Origin: an uncultured Acetatifactor sp.
GTDB taxonomy: Bacteria; Bacillota; Clostridia; Lachnospirales; Lachnospiraceae
Reading direction: 5' to 3'
Length of the DNA stretch: 64,000 nt
Assembly (NCBI GenBank): GCA_934402375.1
Contig: CAKRUB010000002.1
Span: 124,001 to 188,000, forward strand
Below, in pieces: positions 25,288-32,995 of this stretch (its first letter is position 1; each line of letters opens with the position of its first letter). A program made the translations under genes and the position numbers. The notes under the pieces were generated by a model. It was not told where the DNA came from. It saw nothing but the letters and a program-made list of their open reading frames with translations, and searched no databases.

Positions 25288-26625
25288 ATGGACATGAATA
25301 TAATACAATGGCAGACATGTGAAAAGGACGACTTACAAAAAATAATAAATTATTTGAAAATTGAGAAAAAGGAAATATTTTTAACAAATAACGATAAAGT
25401 AAATGAAAACATATTGCAAAACAGTGTAAATTGTATTAGAACGCAGTGGATACAGAAAGTATTTAAAATTTCTTCTACATTTTGTGGATCTCCATGGCGA
25501 GGAATGAATCCGTGTGATACAGACGGAGAGCCTGTTTTTTATACATATGGGACTTTAGTAGATGATTCAAAAGTCGCAACTAACCTAACAGGTTATACAA
25601 TTACAAATCGTTTAAACAGAACCTATATATATGACAATGGAATGTCTGCGATTAGAGGTACTATTGAAATAATTAATTCTTTTATTAGGGAACCTATACG
25701 AATCCAGCATTTTGCAGGATATTTTGAGACAAGAATTTTTTTTGAAACATTGAAAAATTGTGGCATTACTGTTAATGAGACGAATGCAAAAAATAATGTT
25801 TTCTTTTTTGAACCAATACAGTATCGTTTGGACTTACCATCCACTGATATAAATTTTGTAATAGACTTAATTAACAAATCAGATGCAAAAGTTAAATTCA
25901 TTATCATTGATTCTACAATGGACTGCTCAACGACTATATTTGAGGTGTTGCGGAAAAAAATAAAAAAAGAGTTTAATGTAGTTTTTATTGAATTAAGGTC
26001 GGGTATAAAACAGGATCAATTTGGACTTGAGTTTGAAAATATTGGTATTGTGACATGGCATGTGCATAAGAAGAACATTAGCTATGCGGAAAATTTATTT
26101 CAATATATTAAACATTATAAGAATATATCAGGCGAAAATATTTCCTATAACAAGCTGTTGTTGGTTAGTAAATGTGAATTTCAAAAGTCTATGGAATATA
26201 AATTAAAACTACAGTATATAGTGCAATCCTTTATGGATACTATTGAAATAAAAATACATAAGTATATTTTGGAAATAATATCACCAAAGACTTCAATAGA
26301 AGGTTACGTAAGTTCTATACCATTTATCTTTGTAAAATTTAATCTTTCTTCTAGGGAGTCATATGAACAATTGTTAAATAATTTTATTAATTGCTGTTTG
26401 GAGGATCAACTTTTCCTGCCGTATCGTAATAGTTTTGGATTTCGATATCCTTCTATTGAATTTATCTGCGATTATGAAACAAAAGAGTGTGTCATGAAAT
26501 TTGGACTTGGGGTCTATAAGGGTGCGTTGTATGAAAAAATTTTCGATATGATATCAGCTCTAGGTAGTGAAGGTTCTTCAAAGATAAAAAAAGAACTAAC
26601 TAATAATATTAGTGAATGGAGGTAG
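25288..26625 (+). CDS. Divergent PLP-dependent enzyme, Cys/Met metabolism (trans-sulfuration) type
   Basis: A 445-residue protein that I assign to PLP fold type I by pattern, not by clear family membership. YIYDNGMSAIRGTIEII resembles the SGMAA helix start of cystathionine synthases and lyases, HFAGYFETRIFFETL matches the Y-G-G-T cofactor-stacking region, FIIIDSTMDCS matches the D-N-T strand whose Asp binds the pyridine ring, and RSGIKQDQFGLE lies where S-x-T-K holds the PLP lysine. The family normally forms or breaks C-S bonds at the gamma or beta carbon. The N-terminal 95 residues and the end are unlike classical members. It lies between the decarboxylase and the exporter. Low GC. Aminotransferase chemistry is an alternative. 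Confidence 0.6.
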   Translation: MDMNIIQWQTCEKDDLQKIINYLKIEKKEIFLTNNDKVNENILQNSVNCIRTQWIQKVFKISSTFCGSPWRGMNPCDTDGEPVFYTYGTLVDDSKVATNLTGYTITNRLNRTYIYDNGMSAIRGTIEIINSFIREPIRIQHFAGYFETRIFFETLKNCGITVNETNAKNNVFFFEPIQYRLDLPSTDINFVIDLINKSDAKVKFIIIDSTMDCSTTIFEVLRKKIKKEFNVVFIELRSGIKQDQFGLEFENIGIVTWHVHKKNISYAENLFQYIKHYKNISGENISYNKLLLVSKCEFQKSMEYKLKLQYIVQSFMDTIEIKIHKYILEIISPKTSIEGYVSSIPFIFVKFNLSSRESYEQLLNNFINCCLEDQLFLPYRNSFGFRYPSIEFICDYETKECVMKFGLGVYKGALYEKIFDMISALGSEGSSKIKKELTNNISEWR

Positions 26626-26635
26626 CACAAAAGAA

Positions 26636-27859
26636 ATGGAAAATAAACGACTGGAATTTAATTTGCTTGCGGGAACTATGATTACTAATATGGCGGACAG
26701 TATTTTTTATATATTTACCGTCTGGTATTTTAACGAAAAATATGAATCCACTATTTTGCTGGCGCTGGTCTTTTCTGCTATTTCTATTATTGATGCCTTT
26801 TCGTTTTTATTCGGGCCCTTTATCGATAGGACAACAGCTAAAGTAAATCTTTTTTTCATGAGTATTGTTCAGGTGTTTTTAACGGCGATACTGTTCGGAG
26901 CACTCCTATGTTCCGACCTGAATGAAGTGACAACTGGTATATTATTGCTTGTGCTGCTGCTAATTACCTATGCTGCGTCCACCATCATTTATCCGTCCGG
27001 GCAGAAGATCATTCCGCGTCTGGCAGAAAAAGATCGTCTGACAAAGGTAAACAGCCGGTTTAAGACCTGCGAGAAAATTTTAGACATTTTCTTCAACGCA
27101 GTTTCAACGGTCATAATCTCCTTTTTTCACGATAAAATTATTGTGGTGACTATCCTACTGCTTTTTCTGCTTGCAACAAAATTTTATTCATACATTGCAC
27201 GGCATCTTAAGGAAGACCACACGGGATTTACGGAGGAATATTCGTTTGGAACATATGTGGCAGATTTGAAAGATGGAATTTGTGCGATAAAAGATAACAA
27301 GGGCATCTTAAAGCTTTTCATCCCGATTGTGATTGTAAATTTCTTTTATGGAATCGCCATGCTTGTTCTGCCGATCGTGGCAAAAAAATATATCTGTAGT
27401 GAGGCTTACGGCTACGGAAGTCTCCTTGTCTGCTCCAGTATCGGTGGAGTGGTTGGAACATTCCTGATCGGAAAAATTAAAAATGCCATGAAGCACTACA
27501 ACCGAATCACGGCATTATGTCTTCTCATAGCCGGAATTTCATGGCTGGGAATGGCATACACCTTAGATAAGGCAATTATTCTCTCATATATTCTGATCTT
27601 TATAAGTAATGCGGCAATCTGCATGATGAATATTGTTTTTGTAGTGTTAATTCAAAACGATATAGAGGAGAATTTGCTTGGACGCGTATCGACCTTAACC
27701 GAAAGCATGGCATCCATCATGATTCCCTTGGGAAATTTTGTCGGTGGAGGTCTTGTGATCTATTTTAATCCGGTTTATGTAGAAGGAATATATGGCATAG
27801 CATTAGTTCTGTGTTCCCTCGCCTATATTTTAAACAAAAGTGAAGTCAGAGTGAGATAA
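26636..27859 (+). CDS. MFS efflux transporter
   Basis: A 407-residue major facilitator protein with about 12 membrane helices, close in plan to macrolide-efflux (MefA-like, DHA3) proteins. Helix 1 begins FNLLAGTMITNMADSIFYIF; the loop between helices 2 and 3 carries GPFIDRTTAK, the DHA motif A. ATG 26636 follows GGAGGT, which overlaps the stop of the preceding gene; an upstream in-frame GTG at 26612 overlaps that site. It is the last gene of the cassette and is the likely exporter of its product, which also would give self-protection. GC rises towards its 3' end, so the cassette border or an older, partly ameliorated gene lies here. Confidence 0.85.
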   Translation: MENKRLEFNLLAGTMITNMADSIFYIFTVWYFNEKYESTILLALVFSAISIIDAFSFLFGPFIDRTTAKVNLFFMSIVQVFLTAILFGALLCSDLNEVTTGILLLVLLLITYAASTIIYPSGQKIIPRLAEKDRLTKVNSRFKTCEKILDIFFNAVSTVIISFFHDKIIVVTILLLFLLATKFYSYIARHLKEDHTGFTEEYSFGTYVADLKDGICAIKDNKGILKLFIPIVIVNFFYGIAMLVLPIVAKKYICSEAYGYGSLLVCSSIGGVVGTFLIGKIKNAMKHYNRITALCLLIAGISWLGMAYTLDKAIILSYILIFISNAAICMMNIVFVVLIQNDIEENLLGRVSTLTESMASIMIPLGNFVGGGLVIYFNPVYVEGIYGIALVLCSLAYILNKSEVRVR

Positions 27860-27889
27860 ACCGCCAGAAGCTCCCTCCTAAAAACTGAT

Positions 27890-27918
27890 TGCTGAAAGAA
27901 ATAAAATATATTATGATA
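27890..27918 (+). promoter_or_regulatory. Promoter of the fucosidase/mannosidase genes
   Basis: TTGCTG at 27890-27895, 17 bases, TATGAT at 27913-27918. Downstream CCCTG ... CAGGG and CAAC-GCT-GTTG inverted repeats at 27926-27955 could be an operator, but this is only a guess. Confidence 0.5.
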
Positions 27919-28000
27919 GGGATGCCCCTGCTGACAACGCTGTTGGAAACAGGGAGAATAATCAGAAAAATGTATCTGCGGGAGACAATGGGAGGTATCT

Positions 28001-30424
28001 GTGGGAAGATTATGGTATGAACATCCGGCGGTGGAATGGGAGGAGGCGCTTCCTGTCGGCAATGGCAGGCTTGGCGCAATGGTGTTCGGCGGAACGGGCA
28101 CCGAGAGACTTCAGGTAAATGAGGAGAGCATCTGGTACGGTGGACAGACGGAGAGAATCAATCCGGATTTTAAGGACAAGCTGCCGCTGATCCGGAAGTA
28201 TCTTGATGAGGGACAGATTCATAAGGCAGAGGTGCTTATGGATAAGGCGATGACAGGCTGCCCGGACAGCATGCATCCCTATCAGACATTGGGGGATCTC
28301 CATTTCACCTTTTACGGGATTGATGAGGAAAAGGTGACGGATTACCGGCGCTGGCTTGACCTCGACAGAGCAGTGACGGTCACACAGTTTCGGTGCGGCG
28401 ACACCCTGTATTGCAGAGAAATCTTTGCATCAAAGCCTGCGGACTGCATTGTCATGCGTTTTACGGCAGAAGGGACAGGCACGGTGGATTTCACGACGCG
28501 GATGCGGCGGGGGAAATTCTTTGACGGCGTGAAGCGCAGCGGAAACGACAGGATTGAATTATATGGAAACCTCGGCAGAGGCGGCTATGAATTTGCCATG
28601 GCATTGTCTGCAAGAACCGTTGGAGAGGGAAGTGTGACCGCGCTGGGAGAGAGCCTTGATGTCTCTGGCGCGAAGGAGGCAGTACTCTGCTTTACGGCGG
28701 ATACAACCTATCACTATTCGACGGAAAAGCAGGATGAGGTACTGCATGAATATGAGACAGCATATCAGAACGCTGACGGAACGAAGGGAAAAAGCCCTGC
28801 GGAGGAGCATTTTTTAAGCCTTGTGGAGAGACCGGATCTCCCGGAATACCTGCGCATGGAATATCTTCATCAGGCGGCATTGCAGGCATTTCTCCACGAC
28901 CGGCTGACAGAGAGATTCGAGGCGGCACGGAAGCCGTTTGAAAAGCTGCGTCTGGAGCACATCACGGATTATGCTTCGCTGTACAGTCGTTTTGCCTTTG
29001 AACTGGACGGTGCGGAGGACTATGACTCCTGCCCGACAGATGAGCGTCTGGAGAAGGCAAAGGAGGGAGCTGCGGATATTGGACTGAGTAAGCTGCTCTT
29101 TGACTTCGGCAGATACCTGACGATCTCCTGCAGCCGTGCGGACGGACTTCCGGCTACTCTGCAGGGCTTGTGGAATAAGGACTTTACTCCCCCATGGGAC
29201 AGCAAATATACGATCAACATCAACGCGGAGATGAACTACTGGCATGTGGAAAGCTGTAACCTGTCGGAATGTCATCTGCCATTGTTTGAGCTGCTGGAAA
29301 AGGTGCAGCGGACGGGACGCAGAACCGCAAGGGAAATGTACGGCTGCCGTGGCTATGTTGCCCATCACAACACGGATATTCACGGCGATTCCGCGCCGCA
29401 GGACATCTGGTATCCCGGCTCCTACTGGACGATGGGGGCGGCATGGCTTGCGACGCATCTCTGGACGCACTACCTCTACACGCAGGACAGGGAATTCCTG
29501 AAAAAAGCGTTCCCGATGCTTGCCGAGGCAGCGCTGTTCTTTGTGGATTTCCTGATCGAGAGAAACGGTTATCTTGTGACAAGCCCATCTGTCTCGCCGG
29601 AGAATTCCTATCGGCTGCCGAGCGGGGAGACCGGTTCCTGCTGTGTCGGGGCGACAATGGACAACCAGATCCTTCGACACCTTTTCACAGGCTGTCTTGA
29701 GGCGTGGGAGGCGCTGGGAAAGAGCGCGCCGGAGGACTGCAGCATTCCCGGGGTAGACAGCATTCCCGAGCTGATGGAGCAGATCGCATCCTGCAGGGAG
29801 CGCCTGACACCGACAAGGATCAGCGAAAGCGGAAGGATTATGGAGTGGCCAGAGGATTACGAGGAGGTTGAGCCGGGACACAGACATATTTCCCACCTTT
29901 ACGGTCTGTACCCTGCGGGCGAGATCACGGTTGACGGGACACCGGAGCTGGCGGCTGCGGCGAGAAAGACGCTGGAATACAGATTATCTCACGGCGGCGG
30001 TCACACCGGCTGGAGCCGTGCATGGATTATGAATCATTATGCAAGCCTCTGGGACGGCGAGGAAGCCTATGCGAATATCGAGAAGATGCTCGGACAGTCA
30101 ACCTATCCGAATATGTTCGACAGACATCCGCCCTTCCAGATAGACGGAAACTTTGGCGCCTGCGCCGCCATGTGCGGTATGCTTGCACAGAGCAGCAAGG
30201 GCAGGCTGATCCTGCTTCCGGCGCTGCCCTCGAGCTGGGCGAACGGTTCCGTCAGGGGATTGCGGATAGCCGGGAATGCGGAAGTGTATATGACATGGCG
30301 TGAAGGAAAGCTTTCTGAGGTGGAGATCCATGCCGACAGCGATTATGAGGCGGATGTCACCTATGGGGAAAAGACCGTCCATGTCACGGTGAAGGCGGGG
30401 GAAAGCCTGCTGCTGTTTGTGTAG
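28001..30424 (+). CDS. GH95 family glycoside hydrolase, alpha-L-fucosidase/galactosidase type
   Basis: An 807-residue cytosolic enzyme (no signal peptide) of GH95, which inverts terminal alpha-1,2-fucose or related galactose linkages. It starts at GTG 28001 after GGGAGGT; the opening LWYEHPAVEWEEALPVGNGRLGAMVFGG is the GH95 N-terminal signature. The catalytic (alpha/alpha)6 barrel shows NINAEMNYW near residue 405 (Asn pair), SPENSY near residue 531 (Glu) and FQIDGNFG near residue 713 (Asp). The usual GIAEML after it reads AMCGML. Intracellular location means that imported oligosaccharides are the substrate. The GH2 mannosidase gene follows after 44 bp. Confidence 0.92.
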   Translation: MGRLWYEHPAVEWEEALPVGNGRLGAMVFGGTGTERLQVNEESIWYGGQTERINPDFKDKLPLIRKYLDEGQIHKAEVLMDKAMTGCPDSMHPYQTLGDLHFTFYGIDEEKVTDYRRWLDLDRAVTVTQFRCGDTLYCREIFASKPADCIVMRFTAEGTGTVDFTTRMRRGKFFDGVKRSGNDRIELYGNLGRGGYEFAMALSARTVGEGSVTALGESLDVSGAKEAVLCFTADTTYHYSTEKQDEVLHEYETAYQNADGTKGKSPAEEHFLSLVERPDLPEYLRMEYLHQAALQAFLHDRLTERFEAARKPFEKLRLEHITDYASLYSRFAFELDGAEDYDSCPTDERLEKAKEGAADIGLSKLLFDFGRYLTISCSRADGLPATLQGLWNKDFTPPWDSKYTININAEMNYWHVESCNLSECHLPLFELLEKVQRTGRRTAREMYGCRGYVAHHNTDIHGDSAPQDIWYPGSYWTMGAAWLATHLWTHYLYTQDREFLKKAFPMLAEAALFFVDFLIERNGYLVTSPSVSPENSYRLPSGETGSCCVGATMDNQILRHLFTGCLEAWEALGKSAPEDCSIPGVDSIPELMEQIASCRERLTPTRISESGRIMEWPEDYEEVEPGHRHISHLYGLYPAGEITVDGTPELAAAARKTLEYRLSHGGGHTGWSRAWIMNHYASLWDGEEAYANIEKMLGQSTYPNMFDRHPPFQIDGNFGACAAMCGMLAQSSKGRLILLPALPSSWANGSVRGLRIAGNAEVYMTWREGKLSEVEIHADSDYEADVTYGEKTVHVTVKAGESLLLFV

Positions 30425-30468
30425 ACTGAGAGAATAGTAATTACAGAAGCTTTGGAGGAGACCAAACA

Positions 30469-32955
30469 ATGCTTGTAGAGAATTTGGGAAGCAATACCTG
30501 CGGGTGGACGCTCTATATTGACGGACAGGGGGAAGCGATTCCCGCGGAGGTTCCGGGAAGCGTCTATCATGACCTGCTCAGGGCGGGGAAGATGGAAGAT
30601 CCGTTTTACCGGGACAATGAGCTGAAAGCGCTGGCGCTGATGGATCATGATTTTACCTATGTGACGAAATTTGAGGTTGCGGAGCAGCTTCGCGCTTGTG
30701 AGGAGGTGCTGCTGCGCTTTGACGGAATCGATACGGTTGCGGATATTTTCTTAAATGACAACCGTGTCGCATCCGTTTGCAATATGCACAGAACCTTTGA
30801 ATATCCGGTAAAAGCGCTTTTGAGGGAGGGCATGAATGAATTGCGCGTGGTTCTGCATTCCCCCACCCGGTATATTCAGGAGGCATATGAAAACCGGTTT
30901 ATCGACGGCAGCTCCGATGCCATGAGAGGCTTCTCCTATCTGCGGAAGGCACATTGCATGTTCGGCTGGGACTGGGGGCCGAGACTGCCGGATGCCGGCA
31001 TCTGGAGAGCGGTAAGCCTTGTCGGCTACGATACGGCAAGACTGGATGGCGTGTATGTCACACAGGAGCACGAGTGTGGAAAAGTGCGTCTGAAGCTGCG
31101 GGTCGATGTGGATAAAATCGGTGAGGAGAGAGTCCGTTCCTTCGGAAAAGAGGAGGATGCTGCTAAACTGACAGGACTGTCATGGCGGGCAGTGATCACA
31201 GATCCGGACGGAAGGAGGCTTGAAGTTCCGACAGACGGAGGCGAGCTGACGATAGAGCAACCGAAGCTCTGGTGGCCGAGCGGCTACGGTGAGCAGCCGC
31301 TCTACAGGGTAGAGGTAGAGCTTTTAAAGGACGGCGCTGTGCTGGACACATGGAACCGCAGAATCGGTCTGCGGACGATTACTGTCCACATCGAGAAGGA
31401 TGCCTACGGGGAATGCTTCGAGCATGAGATCAACGGTGTCAGAATCTTTGCGATGGGTGCGGACTATATTCCGGAGGACAATATTCTGCCGCGTGTGACG
31501 CCGGAGAGAACAAGGGAGCTTCTGATGCAGGCGAAGAACGCCAATTTCAACTGCATCCGCGTCTGGGGCGGCGGCTACTATCCGGGCGACGAGTTCTGGG
31601 ACATCTGCGACGAACTCGGGCTGATCGTGTGGGAGGACTTTATGTTTGCTTGTGCGGTGTACTATCTCTCGGAGGAGTTTGAGGAGAATATTACGGCGGA
31701 GTTCATAGACAATGTGAAGCGTATCCGCCACCATGCGTGTCTGGCACTGTGGTGCGGAAACAATGAGATGGAGTCCTTTGTGGAGAGCGGTCTGTGGGTG
31801 AGCCGGCAGCAGGAGCGCGCGGATTATATCAAGATGTATGAGTACATTATCCCGAAGGTGTTAAAGAAGTATGATCCCAATACCTTTTACTGGCCGTCCA
31901 GTCCGTCGTCAGGCGGGAGCTTTGACAATCCGAATGACCCGAACAGAGGCGATACGCATTACTGGGATGTCTGGCACGGAAACAAGCCGTTTACCGAGTA
32001 CCGGAAATTCTTCTTCCGCTATGTGTCGGAGTTTGGCTTCCAGTCGTTTCCGCTGATGAAGACGGTGGAATCCTTCACGGAGCCGGAGGACAGGAACATC
32101 TTCTCCTATGTGATGGAGAAGCACCAGCGCAACAGCGCCGCAAACGGCAAGATCATGAATTACCTTGAGCAGACCTATCTGTACCCGGGCTCCTTTGACA
32201 CAGCGCTGTATGCGTCCCAGCTCCTGCAGGCGGAGGCGCTGCGGTACGGAGTGGAACATTTCCGGCGGAACAGAGGGCGCTGCATGGGCACGATCATCTG
32301 GCAGCTGAATGACTGCTGGCCGGTGGCAAGCTGGGCAACGATAGACTATGACGGACGCTGGAAGGCGGCACATTATTTTGCGAAGCGTTTCTTCGCGCCG
32401 GTGCTGCTGTCCTGTGAGGAGGAGGGTATCCTTACGCAGGACACGAACCCGAATGCACAGCCGTATGAAGTGAAGAAGTCGATAAGACTCAACGTGGCGA
32501 ACGAGACGCTGCAGGAGAAGCGGCTGCGTGTGGAATGGAAGCTGCGGGACAATGAGGGAAGAGCGCTCCGGGGCGACAGCGCCGAGCTGACGGTTCCGGC
32601 GTTGTCAGCGGTCTGGCTGGATCAGCAAGATTGCGCGGATGCCTCGCTGTATGAGAACTATGTCAGCTATGAATGCAGGAATGAAGCGGGAGAATGTGTA
32701 TCGTCTGGCACCGTGCTGTTCTGCCCGCCCAAGCAGTTCCGCTTTCGTGAGCCGGGGCTGACGGTGGCCGTGGAGGGCGACAGCCTGCTTGTGACCGCCA
32801 GGGGCTTTGCAAAGGCGGTGGAAATTCAGAACGAGACGCAGGATATGCTGCTTTCCGACAATTATTTTGACCTGAACGCGGAGACGAGAAAGGTAAAGAT
32901 ACTGAAGGGCGAGCCGGTCGGACTGAAGGTGAGAAGTGTATTTGACATCCGGTAA
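30469..32955 (+). CDS. GH2 family beta-mannosidase
   Basis: An 828-residue cytosolic glycosidase that releases terminal beta-mannose. The jelly-roll N domain has the mannosidase pattern VPGSVYHDLLRAGKMEDPFYRDNE, followed by FGWDWGPRLPDAGIWR. The TIM barrel has the acid/base Glu in WCGNNEME near residue 432 and the nucleophile Glu in YVSEFGFQSFP near residue 522. The Trp-rich RCMGTIIWQLNDCWP block is typical. It follows the GH95 gene with its own GGAGGAG site, so both probably share one mRNA and act on host- or plant-derived glycans such as N-glycan cores or mannans. It ends in a shared terminator with the convergent cyclase. Confidence 0.92.
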   Translation: MLVENLGSNTCGWTLYIDGQGEAIPAEVPGSVYHDLLRAGKMEDPFYRDNELKALALMDHDFTYVTKFEVAEQLRACEEVLLRFDGIDTVADIFLNDNRVASVCNMHRTFEYPVKALLREGMNELRVVLHSPTRYIQEAYENRFIDGSSDAMRGFSYLRKAHCMFGWDWGPRLPDAGIWRAVSLVGYDTARLDGVYVTQEHECGKVRLKLRVDVDKIGEERVRSFGKEEDAAKLTGLSWRAVITDPDGRRLEVPTDGGELTIEQPKLWWPSGYGEQPLYRVEVELLKDGAVLDTWNRRIGLRTITVHIEKDAYGECFEHEINGVRIFAMGADYIPEDNILPRVTPERTRELLMQAKNANFNCIRVWGGGYYPGDEFWDICDELGLIVWEDFMFACAVYYLSEEFEENITAEFIDNVKRIRHHACLALWCGNNEMESFVESGLWVSRQQERADYIKMYEYIIPKVLKKYDPNTFYWPSSPSSGGSFDNPNDPNRGDTHYWDVWHGNKPFTEYRKFFFRYVSEFGFQSFPLMKTVESFTEPEDRNIFSYVMEKHQRNSAANGKIMNYLEQTYLYPGSFDTALYASQLLQAEALRYGVEHFRRNRGRCMGTIIWQLNDCWPVASWATIDYDGRWKAAHYFAKRFFAPVLLSCEEEGILTQDTNPNAQPYEVKKSIRLNVANETLQEKRLRVEWKLRDNEGRALRGDSAELTVPALSAVWLDQQDCADASLYENYVSYECRNEAGECVSSGTVLFCPPKQFRFREPGLTVAVEGDSLLVTARGFAKAVEIQNETQDMLLSDNYFDLNAETRKVKILKGEPVGLKVRSVFDIR

Positions 32956-32965
32956 AAGCGAAAGA

Positions 32966-32995
32966 GGAAGGCGTAGCGCTTAATCTACACCTTCC
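32966..32995. terminator. Bidirectional hairpin between the mannosidase and cyclase genes
   Basis: An 11-bp stem (32966-32976 with 32985-32995, one mismatch) with an 8-base loop, followed by CATTTTA on the plus strand. The right part encodes the C terminus of the cyclase, as at dacA. Confidence 0.65.

Noticed and set aside
27860..28000. Possible 3' half (domain V/VI) of the group II intron on the right side of the cassette
   Set aside because: No domain V hairpin pattern was found, so there is no support for the whole cassette sitting inside an intron.
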